Part shown: in pieces, positions 43,462 to 52,540 of the stretch | Layout: the number at the start of each line of letters is the position of its first letter | How positions within the stretch are numbered: the stretch's first letter is position 1 | Source of the DNA: Halobacteriales archaeon YIM A00010 | GTDB taxonomy: Archaea; Halobacteriota; Halobacteria; Halobacteriales; Haloarculaceae | Length of the DNA: 64,000 nt | Assembly: GCA_025041175.1 (NCBI GenBank) | Contig: JAKCFJ010000001.1 | Coordinates: 1,054,001-1,118,000 of the forward strand | Direction of reading: 5' to 3' | Program-made: the position numbers and the translations under genes | Notes under the pieces: generated by a model | Databases searched by the model: none | Told to the model about the DNA's origin: nothing | The model's input: the letters and a program-made list of their open reading frames with translations, nothing else

Positions 43462-44484
43462 ATGCACTACTGTATCACGATCCAGCACCCGGCGCACGTC
43501 CACTTCTTCAAACACGCGATCCGAGAGTTACAGGCCGATGGCCACGACGTGTCGGTGTTCGCGCGCGACAAAGAGGTCGCCGTCGATCTCTTAGCGGCGT
43601 ACGACATCGACCACGAGGTGCTCGTTGACGGGCAGTCGAACGGAATTCAGGGGCTGCTCGTGGATCAGCCCCGGTGGGAGTACCGGCTGCTCCGGCGCGC
43701 CCGCGAGTTGCGACCGGACGTGATGGCCGCGATCGGCGGAACGGCCGCGGCCCACGTTGGAACGCTCACCGGAGCCAAAAGCGTCGTGTTCACCGACACC
43801 GAGCACGCGCCGGGGAACACGATCACGTTTCCCTTCGCGGATGAGATCTGGACCCCGGCGTGTTTCACTGATGAGGCGGGCGCGAACCACGAACGATACC
43901 GCGGCTACCACGAACTCGCCTACCTCCATCCCGACCGGTTCGATCCGGATCCGAGCGTCCTCGACAGTGTGGATCTCGATCCCGAGGATCGGTTCGTGGT
44001 CCTCCGGTTGGTCTCGTGGGACGCCTCCCACGACGTCGGTGAAAGCGGGTTCGACGACGTGACCGACGTGGTCGACCGGCTGGAGGCGACCGGCGCGCGC
44101 GTGCTCATCACCTCCGAGGCGGAACTACCGAGCAACCTCGAAGAAAACCGCGCGACTGTCGCACCCCACCGGATTCACGACCTGCTCGCGTACTCGGATC
44201 TCTTCGTCGGGGAAGGCGCGACGATGGCGGTCGAAAGCGCGGTGCTGGGCACGCCAGCGGTGTACGCGAGCACGCTTCGGATGGGGTACACCGACGAGAT
44301 CGAGGCCAAATACGGCCTGCTGTACAACTGCCAGGGTTCCTACCGCCACCACAACGCGCTCGAAACTGCCGTCGACATCCTCACCGACGACACCGATTGG
44401 GACGAGCGCCGAAAACAGCTGCTCGAGGACACGGTCGACACGACCGATGTGATACTGAACGCACTCGATGACACCCGACACTGA
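43462..44484 (+). CDS. DUF354 family protein (glycosyltransferase-like)
   Basis: 340 residues from the ATG at 43462, 10 nt after the previous stop. GT-B-like organisation: MHYCITIQHPAHVHFFKHAI at the start, IGGTAAAHVGTLTGAKSVVF, FTDTEHAP, and late EGATMAVESAVLGTPAVYAS as in the nucleotide-sugar pocket of MurG/DUF354 relatives. DUF354 proteins occur in archaeal glycan clusters and are thought to be sugar transferases or related; no activity proven to my knowledge. Overlaps the next gene by 17 nt. Confidence 0.88.
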   Translation: MHYCITIQHPAHVHFFKHAIRELQADGHDVSVFARDKEVAVDLLAAYDIDHEVLVDGQSNGIQGLLVDQPRWEYRLLRRARELRPDVMAAIGGTAAAHVGTLTGAKSVVFTDTEHAPGNTITFPFADEIWTPACFTDEAGANHERYRGYHELAYLHPDRFDPDPSVLDSVDLDPEDRFVVLRLVSWDASHDVGESGFDDVTDVVDRLEATGARVLITSEAELPSNLEENRATVAPHRIHDLLAYSDLFVGEGATMAVESAVLGTPAVYASTLRMGYTDEIEAKYGLLYNCQGSYRHHNALETAVDILTDDTDWDERRKQLLEDTVDTTDVILNALDDTRH

Positions 44485-45394
44485 GCCGACCGATCTCCGC
44501 GTGTTGCAGGTTGCGACCTCGAACCGGCCGTTCTTCCAACAGCAGGTGCAGGTCTTAGAACAGCGAGGGGTCGAGTGTGAAACGCTCGTCGTCCCCCGAC
44601 CCCGGTCGGGCGGACGCGGTCCCCAGGAGTATCTGAGCGCGTATCTCCGACTGCTCGGGCAGGGGCTGGCGGATTTCGATCTCGTCCACGCGAACTACGG
44701 GCTGATCGGTCCGCTCGCGCTCTGTCAACCGACCCGTCCGGTCGTGTTGACGCTCTGGGGATCTGACGTCATGGGACCAGGGTGGCTCCGGCGGGTGAGC
44801 GAGACCGCCGCCCAGTGGAGCGACGCCGTCATCGCGCCGACGAGGCCGCTTGCCCGAAGGCTCGACGTTCCCCACGAGTACGTGCCGTTCGGCGTGGACA
44901 CAGAGCTGTTCGAGCCGACCGACCGTGACGCGGCTCGTGAGCGCGTGGGCTGGCCGACCGACGAGCGCATTGTTCTCTTCCCGTACGATCCCGATCGACC
45001 AGTAAAGAACCACGGCCTCGCCGAACGCGTCGTCGCGCGCGTCCCCGACGCAACGCTCGAGACCGTCTCGGGCGTGGACTACGAGACGATGCCCGCGTAC
45101 ATGAACGCGAGCGACGCGTTGCTCGTGACCTCCGAGCACGAGAGCGGCCCGATGACCGTTTGTGAGGCCACAGCGTGCAACCTCCCCGTCGTCTCGCGAG
45201 ACGTGGGGTTCGTTTCCGACGTGCTGGAGGGCATCGAGCCGACCCGGATCGCAAACACCGAAGACGAGCTCGTCGACGCGCTCACAGGGGTGCTCGACGC
45301 CGACGAGCGGTCGAACGGGCGCGATACCACCGACCGCAGCCTCGACCGGCTCGGACGGGATCTCGTTCGCGTCTATCAGAAGGTTCTTAACTGA
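44468..45394 (+). CDS. GT-B glycosyltransferase (GT4-like)
   Basis: 308 residues. The C-terminal half shows PYDPDRPVKNHGLAERVVAR, the donor-site SEHESGPMTVCEATACNLPVVSRDVG with the Glu that binds the nucleotide ribose (EA near 230), and a terminal helix. N-terminal acceptor domain has DFDLVHANYGLIGPLAL and LTLWGSDVMGPGWLRR. Typical retaining GT4 enzyme transferring a sugar to a lipid-linked glycan. Ends the operon apart from the following wHTH gene. Confidence 0.92.
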   Translation: MTPDTEPTDLRVLQVATSNRPFFQQQVQVLEQRGVECETLVVPRPRSGGRGPQEYLSAYLRLLGQGLADFDLVHANYGLIGPLALCQPTRPVVLTLWGSDVMGPGWLRRVSETAAQWSDAVIAPTRPLARRLDVPHEYVPFGVDTELFEPTDRDAARERVGWPTDERIVLFPYDPDRPVKNHGLAERVVARVPDATLETVSGVDYETMPAYMNASDALLVTSEHESGPMTVCEATACNLPVVSRDVGFVSDVLEGIEPTRIANTEDELVDALTGVLDADERSNGRDTTDRSLDRLGRDLVRVYQKVLN

Positions 45395-45442
45395 ATCGTA
45401 CACTTACCCACACTGAAGGCACCCTTTCCCTGGCACATAGGG

Positions 45443-46129
45443 ATGACTACTATGAACGCAGTGGCGAACACAGACACTGGTGCAGATACGAATCCAGAAC
45501 CGACGGCAGGTGACGACCCACGTGAGAGTGGGTCCGAGGAGCAGCCGACCGAACTCTCGAAGGACGAGCTGTTTCATCTGCTGCAAAACCAACGGCGACG
45601 GCAGGTGTTGGTGTTTCTCCAAGACACGGAGGGCGAGATCAACATGCGCGACATCGCAGAGCAGGTTGCGGCGTGGGAAAACGACACGACGATCGACGCG
45701 CTCGACTCCAACGAGCGCCAGCGGGTGTACATCGCGTTGTACCAATCACACCTCCCGAAGCTCGACGACGCCGGTGTACTCACTTACAACCAACAGCGAG
45801 GCATCGTCTCACGAACCAAACTCGCTGACCAGCTCGACGCCTACCTCAACATCGAGCCAGCCGCGTCCGACGCCACGCCTCCAACGCGCTCATCGAGCGC
45901 CAACGAGCCGGAGACGGACGACATCGACCCGCCGACAACGGCGACACGCTCCGCTCGTTTCCTCCGGTACTACGGCGTGGCGACGGTCGGGAGCGTCTTG
46001 TCGATCGCTGCCTCCATGGCTGGCGTCGTTGCGCTGTCCGAGGGAGTCCTGGCGATGCTCGTCACGGCGCTGTTCGTCGCGGTAACCGCCGGAATCGCGG
46101 CACAACAGCGCAACTTACTCGCAGGCTGA
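45443..46129 (+). CDS. DUF7344-type winged-helix membrane protein
   Basis: 228 residues. A winged helix covers about 38-140 (LSKDELFHLLQNQRRRQVLVFL, MRDIAEQVAAWEND, ALYQSHLPKLDDAGVLTYNQQRGIV), the pattern of haloarchaeal DUF7344 regulators. Two membrane helices follow at about 180-222, so the DNA-binding domain is tethered. Located 49 bp after the glycosyltransferase; it may regulate the surface-glycan genes, an inference from position. Start could be the second Met (45452). Confidence 0.82.
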   Translation: MTTMNAVANTDTGADTNPEPTAGDDPRESGSEEQPTELSKDELFHLLQNQRRRQVLVFLQDTEGEINMRDIAEQVAAWENDTTIDALDSNERQRVYIALYQSHLPKLDDAGVLTYNQQRGIVSRTKLADQLDAYLNIEPAASDATPPTRSSSANEPETDDIDPPTTATRSARFLRYYGVATVGSVLSIAASMAGVVALSEGVLAMLVTALFVAVTAGIAAQQRNLLAG

Positions 46130-46399
46130 ACGAAACCCGCCCATCAAGCAACACCGAGAGCGATCTCGGCTCTAACCGATCTCGAACTGGACAGCCGCTG
46201 CTCCGACGCTCGGATCCCCGTTCGCCCCGTGATGAGGGTAGTACTCCGCATCAAACGCCCACGAACGCAGCCAGCGACGGCTATCCTCCGTGGACTGATA
46301 GGGACGTTGTGAGTAGCGGCACGGTCGTTAACTGCCGACTGCTCTGGAGTTTCACGAACCGTTCTGTGTCGCCACAGCGGGACGGAATCACAACAGTCC
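46130..46399. other. Convergent intergenic region
   Basis: 270 bp between the wHTH gene and the flippase stop. A minus-strand open frame of about 50 codons (stop at 46172, ending QFEIG) reads protein-like but has no start or match; it may be debris. Confidence 0.4.
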
Positions 46400-48538
46400 C
46401 TATGAGGAAGCCGACAGCTGGAACTGGAAAATCCCGTCGTCCGGTTCCGTCGTAGTCGTGGTCGTTCCATCTGCGGGCGGTGGAGCGGTAGTCGTCTCCT
46501 CCGTCGGTGGTTGGTCGGTGGGCGTCTCTTCCGTCGGTGGTTGGTCGGTGGGCGTCTCTTCCGTCGGTGGTTGGTCGGTGGGCGTCTCCTCCGTCGGTGG
46601 TTGGTCGGTGGGCGTCTCCTCCGTCGGTGGTTGGTCGGTGGGCGTCTCCTCCGTCGGTGGTTGGTCGGGAGGCGTCTCCTCCGTCGGTGGTTGGTCGGGA
46701 GGATCGGTGACAGTCGACGTCGGCGTGGACGACGGCGTCGGCTCGGGTGTGCCTCCAACAGTCTCCGTGTAGCTCGGACCGTCTGGTGACGGCGGGGCCG
46801 GTGGCTGATCCACGATCGACCCGAGCACACCGTCGTCCGCCGATCCGAACGGCGTCATGGCCAGCAGTGGGAACCCGGCGGCTATGACGGCACCGCTGAC
46901 GAGCACGATCACCGCCGCGATCCCGATGATCAGTTTGATCGCGGACGCCCGGCTCTGTTCGTTCCCGAACTGATCGGACGCCTCGAACCGGCGTTTGATC
47001 GGGCGAACAGTCGATCCCACCGGATCGGGGATTTTCACGAGGATTTCGAAGATCTCCCCGAGATCGATCGCCCCCGTGGAGATGGCGATCAGCGAGTAGA
47101 GCAGAAAGCCCAGCGGCGGGACGACCACGACCGAGACCGGTATCGTCCCGAGAATACCGAGCCACGGGGCACCCAGATCCGCGAACGTTATCGATCCGAA
47201 CGACATCGACATGATGGCGATGACGCTGGCGCTGAGGATCGCCGTCGCGCTGATCCGTCCCAGGCGAGCGTGCTTGAACGGCTGATACCCCAACACCCGC
47301 GCGCCCCACACCTGGAGGAGCGGCAGTGAACCGTATCCCAGCGAGGTTGACAACGCCGCCCCGAGCATTCCATACTGGGGAATGAGCAGGAAGTTGAGAG
47401 AGAAATTTATCGCGGCTGCGGCCCCCGTTGCCACGATCAGGGTCCGCATGTTCCCACTCGCCTGGTTGATCGTCAACAGCGGACGCGCAACCGCAAACCC
47501 AACCGTTCCGGGAAGCAAAATGAGCAGCGGCGTCACTGCCGGTTCCATCGCAGTCCCGAGGTACATCGGCACGAACACAGGCGCGAGTGCCCCGAGACCG
47601 ATCGCCAGCAGCAACATCAACAACAGGACGTATCGGGTCGATCGCGTCGCGAGATCCTCTATTTTCCTGATGCGCCCCTTCGCCCAATGATCCGACGTGG
47701 ACTGGATCATGAGCCCCTGCAGCGCTGTCGGGAGCAGCCAAAGGAACTGCGCCAGGGTGAGCGCACCCTTGTAATATCCCGTCAACGTGCTGCTGGTGAA
47801 CGCAGTGAGCATGAGAATGTCGAACTCGTACATCGTCTTCAGCAAGAAGAAATATACAATTGAATTATGGTTAAAATAAAACATCTCTTTCCGTGGGAAG
47901 TCGGGTGGGGTGGATCGGAACAGGGACTTGAGCGAGATCGACTTCGAGATGTAGATGAACCCGATGACGAACCCGATCATGCTCGCCAAGATCTGTCCGA
48001 CGAAGACGCCAGCAACCCCGAACCCAAGGTATGCAAGCCCGATCGCCGCGATGTAGTAGAGGATCTTGTACACCACGTTCAACATCCCGCCGATGTGCTC
48101 GAGTTTCAGCCCCATCAGCGCCCGACGAACGTACTCGCGGAACTGCGCCGCGAACACGAGCAGTGCCAGTATGTAGAGGTACGGGGTGTATCTGGGGTCG
48201 AAGATCGTCCCGACGATGCCGAGCTCGGCAGCGAGCACCAACCCGACAGCCGCGATGATCGCAAAGACGAATGCGAGCCGGAAGTAGTACGCAAACACAT
48301 TGCTTTTCCACGTTGCCGCCGCGTGTTCTTCTGCGATATACTTGCGGACGCCTCCGTTGATGCCCGAGCTAACCAGGATCATCAGTATACCGAACCCTGC
48401 GGACAGGGTCGCAAACTCCCCGTAGATGGTGGGACCGAGGATGCGGATGAGGAGAGGAGAAAACACCGACTGTGCGACCAGGATCAACACCTGTGAGCCA
48501 GCAATCGCGGCAAACGCAGTAACGAGATTCCGTTTCAC
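46400..48538 (-). CDS. Oligosaccharide flippase with Pro/Thr repeat tail
   Basis: 712 residues. The N-terminal 440 residues are a MATE/Wzx-type flippase with about 12-14 membrane helices (starts MKRNLVTAFAAIAGSQVLIL; landmarks ILGPTIYGEFATLS, GINGGVRKYIAEEH). After a cytoplasmic stretch near 505-550 comes an extra helix (IKLIIGIAAVIVLVSGAVIAAGFP, about 555-575) and then an outside tail: a low-complexity Pro/Thr/Glu stalk of about 130 residues containing about seven copies of a 10-residue unit (TPTDQPPTEE). The tail is unusual for a flippase and looks like a heavily O-glycosylatable surface spacer. Located next to the glycan operon it probably exports its lipid-linked product. Confidence 0.88.
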   Translation of the reverse strand: MKRNLVTAFAAIAGSQVLILVAQSVFSPLLIRILGPTIYGEFATLSAGFGILMILVSSGINGGVRKYIAEEHAAATWKSNVFAYYFRLAFVFAIIAAVGLVLAAELGIVGTIFDPRYTPYLYILALLVFAAQFREYVRRALMGLKLEHIGGMLNVVYKILYYIAAIGLAYLGFGVAGVFVGQILASMIGFVIGFIYISKSISLKSLFRSTPPDFPRKEMFYFNHNSIVYFFLLKTMYEFDILMLTAFTSSTLTGYYKGALTLAQFLWLLPTALQGLMIQSTSDHWAKGRIRKIEDLATRSTRYVLLLMLLLAIGLGALAPVFVPMYLGTAMEPAVTPLLILLPGTVGFAVARPLLTINQASGNMRTLIVATGAAAAINFSLNFLLIPQYGMLGAALSTSLGYGSLPLLQVWGARVLGYQPFKHARLGRISATAILSASVIAIMSMSFGSITFADLGAPWLGILGTIPVSVVVVPPLGFLLYSLIAISTGAIDLGEIFEILVKIPDPVGSTVRPIKRRFEASDQFGNEQSRASAIKLIIGIAAVIVLVSGAVIAAGFPLLAMTPFGSADDGVLGSIVDQPPAPPSPDGPSYTETVGGTPEPTPSSTPTSTVTDPPDQPPTEETPPDQPPTEETPTDQPPTEETPTDQPPTEETPTDQPPTEETPTDQPPTEETPTDQPPTEETTTAPPPADGTTTTTTEPDDGIFQFQLSASS
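46501..46710 (-). repeat. 30-bp tandem repeat in the flippase tail
   Basis: About 6.7 nearly identical 30-bp copies (unit CCGTCGGTGGTTGGTCGG plus GGGCGTCTC on the plus strand), encoding TPTDQPPTEE. Copies differ by one or two bases; the seventh is partial. Such arrays can vary in copy number by slippage or recombination. Confidence 0.95.
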
Positions 48539-48948
48539 GCGTTGTCCACACGAATGTGTGGGGGGTGGTTCTCTTTATCGGTTCGCTTCGAAGGACCACA
48601 GAACAGCATCGATTCCGATGGCCAACAACTATTCGAACGGATGGGGTGTAACAATGAATGTGAGCGTGAGGGCATAGCGATATCGTTGGGCGTGTCGTTG
48701 CTACACATTTGAAACACATTATTATAGACTATCTAATGGCTCTCTGTCGGCGGAACCGCGAAACGAAGTTGCGGTGGGGGGATCATCCTGTCGGCAACAG
48801 CCCGAGCAACGTTTGTGAGGAATCTGTCCCCTCCGGGAGGTAATCGGAAGAAAGGGGGAGGACAACTGTTTCAATCGTTGAGAAACAGTTGTCGTTCGAT
48901 TTATGTGGCGGATAGTAATATCGATAGAACACACAGTAGTCATAGACC
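48539..48948. other. Divergent intergenic region with hairpin
   Basis: 410 bp between the flippase (minus) and the lipoprotein gene (plus). No gene seen. It includes the flippase promoter and the hairpin at 48861-48893. Confidence 0.5.
48861..48893. promoter_or_regulatory. Perfect 12-bp inverted repeat
   Basis: GACAACTGTTTC and GAAACAGTTGTC flank a 9-nt loop, ending 55 nt before the lipoprotein ATG. It could be an operator upstream of the TATA region or an RNA hairpin. AT content of the surroundings is ordinary. Confidence 0.55.
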
Positions 48949-49788
48949 ATGGATCAATCAATCAGCAGACGTCGGGCCATGAAGCTGTGCTGTGGATTGG
49001 CCGTTACGGGCAGCCTTGCCGGGTGTACAGAGGATGAGAACGCTGAGAATCCGAACGAGAACGGTAATCAGACGACGACCACGGAGACACAAACCCAATC
49101 CCCAGCGACGGAGACGCCACAACAGACGGCCACCACAGAGCCAACCACCACTGAAGCGACCGAGGAACCCACCGAAGAGACCACCGAAGAGCCCACCGAG
49201 CAAGCGAGCGGAGAGCAAGTGTCCTTCTCGGCGGGCGGCAGCCAAGTGGAAGGGTTCCTGTATGGAGACGGCTCCTGCGCGGTCGTCCTCGTTCCTGGGC
49301 AGGAGTCCGACGGATCCGACTGGGAACCCCAGGCAAGCGCCATTGCCGAGGGAGGCCACACAGCACTCGCCGTGTCACCTGGGAACAGCGCGGCTTCCCC
49401 CAAGACGGTCGCCGGAGCCGTCTCGTATCTACGCGAAAAACAGGGCGCAGAGACCGTCATTGCCGTCGGGGCAAGCGCTGGTGCCAACGCCGTCGTGAAA
49501 GCAAACACGATCTCCGGGACGGAGATCGACGGCTCGGTCGTCATCTCACCCGGCGAGGCGGCGAGCTACGCGCCCGAGCTCTCCGGGCGGCTGTTGTTCG
49601 TCGTCGGGAAAGAGGACAAGGACCGATACGTCCAAACCACCAAAATGATGCACCAGCAAGCGTCGGATCCAAAACAGCTCGAGGAACTCCCGACGGGCGA
49701 ACACGGACAGGCGATCTTCGACTCGGACCAGGGCAACGCGCTCGAAAACATGCTCGTCGAATTCTCGAACACCGTCTGTTCGGGGTAA
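48949..49788 (+). CDS. Tat lipoprotein alpha/beta hydrolase (dienelactone-hydrolase-like)
   Basis: 279 residues. Twin-Arg SRRRAMKLCCGLAVTGSLAGC (about 5-25) ends in a lipobox Cys, so it should be a membrane-attached lipoprotein outside the cell. A Thr/Glu/Pro stalk (26-88) leads to a small alpha/beta hydrolase: LVPGQESDGSDWEPQA, nucleophile elbow GASAGAN, and the His in LPTGEHGQAIF. These resemble DLH/PHB-depolymerase-like esterases. Substrate unknown. Confidence 0.82.
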   Translation: MDQSISRRRAMKLCCGLAVTGSLAGCTEDENAENPNENGNQTTTTETQTQSPATETPQQTATTEPTTTEATEEPTEETTEEPTEQASGEQVSFSAGGSQVEGFLYGDGSCAVVLVPGQESDGSDWEPQASAIAEGGHTALAVSPGNSAASPKTVAGAVSYLREKQGAETVIAVGASAGANAVVKANTISGTEIDGSVVISPGEAASYAPELSGRLLFVVGKEDKDRYVQTTKMMHQQASDPKQLEELPTGEHGQAIFDSDQGNALENMLVEFSNTVCSG

Positions 49789-50149
49789 CAACCGATCCGG
49801 CCGGAGAGGTTCTTCAGAACGAACCCAGCACTGTATCGCCCAGCCCGGTTGTTCGGACGAACGGTGCCGAATGGAACCGGTCATCCGACGGAAACGGTTA
49901 TGGGGAAGATAACTAAGGGTCTGTAAGAACTACGGGAAACTGCGCCTCCTTTGGAGGTGTCTGACTGCACGAGTCATAACGGGATACCGATACCCTATGT
50001 GCCATCGCCACTACCAGCCATCCTCGGTATCCCGTTGGTAGCGTGCTTGTGTCTCCCGACGGAGGCATTCACACAGTATAGTACTATCTCCACCGTATAT
50101 TAGAACCGATGAGATAAAATAATTAAGCACCCCCGATCCTAAATAACAC
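49789..50149. other. Intergenic region with stable stems
   Basis: 361 bp without a gene. Two stem-loops at 49942-50036 are described separately. Confidence 0.5.
49942..50036 (+). ncRNA. Candidate structured RNA (two stems)
   Basis: Stem 1: GCGCCTCC (49942-49949) pairs with GGAGGTGT (49953-49960) using two G-U pairs around loop TTT. Stem 2: AACGGGATACCGA (49978-49990) pairs perfectly over 13 bp with TCGGTATCCCGTT (50024-50036). Strand and expression are unknown; an operator or transcription-end structure is the alternative. Confidence 0.3.
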
Positions 50150-50680
50150 ATGGGAAATCGCGATAGTCGGCGGGCGCGATCACGACGGGGAAATCGAGGA
50201 TCGTCTCGGAAACGGGACCGATCGATCGAGAAACAGCGCCTAGTTCAGGGTGGATTGGTCCTCGCCGGAATCGGACTGTTCGCCGTCGGCGTTCTCATCA
50301 CGCTCCTCGGTGGTTTCCCGTCACCACCGGGACTCAACGACACGGCTACTCCGAGTCCATCGTCACCGTCAGTAGAACCGACGGACACGCCAGCAGACGA
50401 GCCGACTACCGAGGAGCCAGTGGACACCCCGACGCCCATCCCAGACCCGAATCCGACGGACACGCCAGCAGATGAGCCGACTGCCACACCCACGACGGAA
50501 GCCACACCACCGCCGACGGACACCGCTCCACCGACGACCACCACGGAACCCACACCACCGACAACGACCACCACAGAACCCGCGCCGACGACCACCACGG
50601 AATCCCCATCTCCGCCAATGGACACTCCAACGGTTCCCGCTACGCCTCCTGACATCGGAACAGACAACGAGTCAGAATAG
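50150..50680 (+). CDS. Single-pass membrane protein with Pro/Thr stalk
   Basis: 176 residues. A strongly basic cytoplasmic tail (residues 1-30, many Arg), one membrane helix (LVQGGLVLAGIGLFAVGVLITLL, about 31-53), then an external stalk of Pro, Thr, Glu and Ser with repeats of TDTPADEPT, TTTTEP and PTPP. Composition is like the flippase tail and the lipoprotein linker nearby. No domain; likely a surface spacer or glycosylated scaffold. Convergent with subtilase 4. Confidence 0.65.
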   Translation: MGNRDSRRARSRRGNRGSSRKRDRSIEKQRLVQGGLVLAGIGLFAVGVLITLLGGFPSPPGLNDTATPSPSSPSVEPTDTPADEPTTEEPVDTPTPIPDPNPTDTPADEPTATPTTEATPPPTDTAPPTTTTEPTPPTTTTTEPAPTTTTESPSPPMDTPTVPATPPDIGTDNESE

Positions 50681-50717
50681 TCACAGGTTCCAGCTGTCCG
50701 CCGAGGAACGGGTCCGC

Positions 50718-52349
50718 TCAGGCGAATTCTTCGAACGAGAGCGTGTACTCCCCGTTACCGCTGAAGGAATCGATGGTTACGTACAGGGGGACTGACGCTT
50801 CGGGCGGTTCGATCGTGATCCGTTCGTCGCTGTTGCTCGACCGACCGGAGTAGTCGTGTCGGTCGATCGTCGGGAGAAGCTCTCGGCCATCGATGATGTA
50901 CAGATCGAAATCGGCGTCCGACGGACCGGAAAGAGTGAGCACGACCTTGCTCGGTTCTTTGTATCCCCACGTGTAGGAGTAGTAATTTTCGGGTTTAGAT
51001 TCCGAAAGCGCTCCGTCCAGCTCGGTTGTAGTCGATTCGATACCACCGCCGCCGTCGTTCTGGTCCGGGTCCGAGGAATCGGAGCCGGAGTCGGGCTGAG
51101 TATCCGAATCGGAGCCGGAGTCGGGCTTTTCGCCGGGAGGCGTCGTGAGCGCCGCGCCAGCATCGATTCGACCAACGCCTTGTTTCGTCTCGGAAAGGCC
51201 GACATCGACGGCGGTGTTTCTGAGGTGGGTTCGCAGTTCCTCGTTCGTCATGTCGTACTTCGCGAGGGCGAGACCCGCAACCCCCGAGACCACGGGCGCT
51301 GCCATCGACGTGCCGGACGCGGACTTGTACCCGTCCTCCGGCCACGTCGAGACGACGTTCGTCCCGGGAGCGGTCAGTTCGATCGCGTCACCGTGGTTCG
51401 AATAGGACGCAAACGATTCGTCGGGATCGAGCGCTGACACCGCGATACACTCGTCATACGCTGCGGGATAGGTCGTCTCGTTGGTGCCGCTGTTGCCAGC
51501 AGCGACGACGACGAGCGCGCCGTTAGAACTCGCGTACGTGACGGCGTTTTGCATCGTCTGCGAGCGGCCACCACCACCGAGCGAGAGGTTGATGACGTCT
51601 GCACCCTGATCGACCGCCCATTCGACCGCGTCCGCGATGTCGGACACCGATCCCCAGCCGGAACCGTTCAGCACCCGTGCCGACAACAACGTCGAATCGC
51701 TGATGCCGGAGATACCCTGTGCGTTATCAGTGCGCGCGCCCGCGATGCCCGACACGTGCGTTCCGTGGGGTTCGTTCGATAGATCCTCCGGATACGGATC
51801 ACTGTCCCCGTCGACGAAATCCTTCCCAGGAGACGACGCCACGTTCGGCTCCAAATCCGGATGGTCGTACTGTACACCCTGGTCGATCGTGGCGATCGTC
51901 ACGTCGGAGCTTCCGAGCGTCTCCTCCCACGCTGTCGATGCATCGATCGCCTCCGCTACGTACTGGTCCTCGCGCTGAGGGTCGTTTGGAAGGAACTGAG
52001 CGCGGTACGTCTCATTTTTTTCCACATATTTGACAGGTCCAGTGTCCGCGATCGCCTGTGACAACGATTCGTGGGTTTGCGTGGTGACTTCCTCCTCATC
52101 CGGAAGCTCGACAGCAGCGTAGCCGATCGTGTCGTTTTCGTGAACCACGCTGGCCGATCCCGGAAGATACGGTTCGACCTCGCGTTGTGGACGATTCTTC
52201 CCGACCCCGACGCCCACGATCCACTCGGCCGGCTTCGGTCCTGGCTCGCGCCCCGGATTCGCTGACGCAACGCCTGAGAAGCCCGCTACGCCGGCGAATC
52301 CGCTCAATCGGAGAAACATTCGTCGGTCAAGTCCCGAACGGCCCATCAT
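50718..52349 (-). CDS. Tat-exported halolysin-type S8 serine protease 4
   Basis: 543 residues. Tat-like signal DRRMFLRLSGFAGVAGFSGV (8-27) then REPGPKPAEWIVGVGVG. Catalytic Asp in IDQGVQYDHPDL (same Asp-Gln variant as protease 3), His in HGTHVSGIAG, Ser in SGTSMAAPVVSG. An Asp/Ser-rich linker with two GSDSDTQPDSG-like copies precedes a PPC-like C-terminal domain. Closest to proteases 1 and 3, yet located 37 kb away in the surface-protein region. Lacks the shared 28-bp 5' module. Confidence 0.92.
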   Translation of the reverse strand: MMGRSGLDRRMFLRLSGFAGVAGFSGVASANPGREPGPKPAEWIVGVGVGKNRPQREVEPYLPGSASVVHENDTIGYAAVELPDEEEVTTQTHESLSQAIADTGPVKYVEKNETYRAQFLPNDPQREDQYVAEAIDASTAWEETLGSSDVTIATIDQGVQYDHPDLEPNVASSPGKDFVDGDSDPYPEDLSNEPHGTHVSGIAGARTDNAQGISGISDSTLLSARVLNGSGWGSVSDIADAVEWAVDQGADVINLSLGGGGRSQTMQNAVTYASSNGALVVVAAGNSGTNETTYPAAYDECIAVSALDPDESFASYSNHGDAIELTAPGTNVVSTWPEDGYKSASGTSMAAPVVSGVAGLALAKYDMTNEELRTHLRNTAVDVGLSETKQGVGRIDAGAALTTPPGEKPDSGSDSDTQPDSGSDSSDPDQNDGGGGIESTTTELDGALSESKPENYYSYTWGYKEPSKVVLTLSGPSDADFDLYIIDGRELLPTIDRHDYSGRSSNSDERITIEPPEASVPLYVTIDSFSGNGEYTLSFEEFA

Positions 52350-52540
52350 GTTCTGGTTAACAGAATTAGCAATGATACGTTAAAGCTTACTATATCGGTG
52401 TACTAATCGCCAATCATTCGGCGCTTATTTGTTACTGTAATAACATTATAACGGTATACGATGAGTGATGTGGTGTGTCATGTCGACCCACACCGATTCT
52501 CCCCAGTAACGGCTTTCAGGGGTGAGGAGTTGTGATACGC

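Noticed and set aside
46172-46330. Minus-strand run ending AVQFEIG
   Set aside because: It reads protein-like but is only about 50 codons, lacks a start codon and has no recognisable family; noted in the intergenic entry.
46281-47741. Long frame antisense-style on the flippase strand, 486 codons
   Set aside because: It is another frame of the same strand as the flippase and is rich in Arg/Gly/Asp from reading GC-rich codons out of phase; the flippase frame has clear membrane helices.
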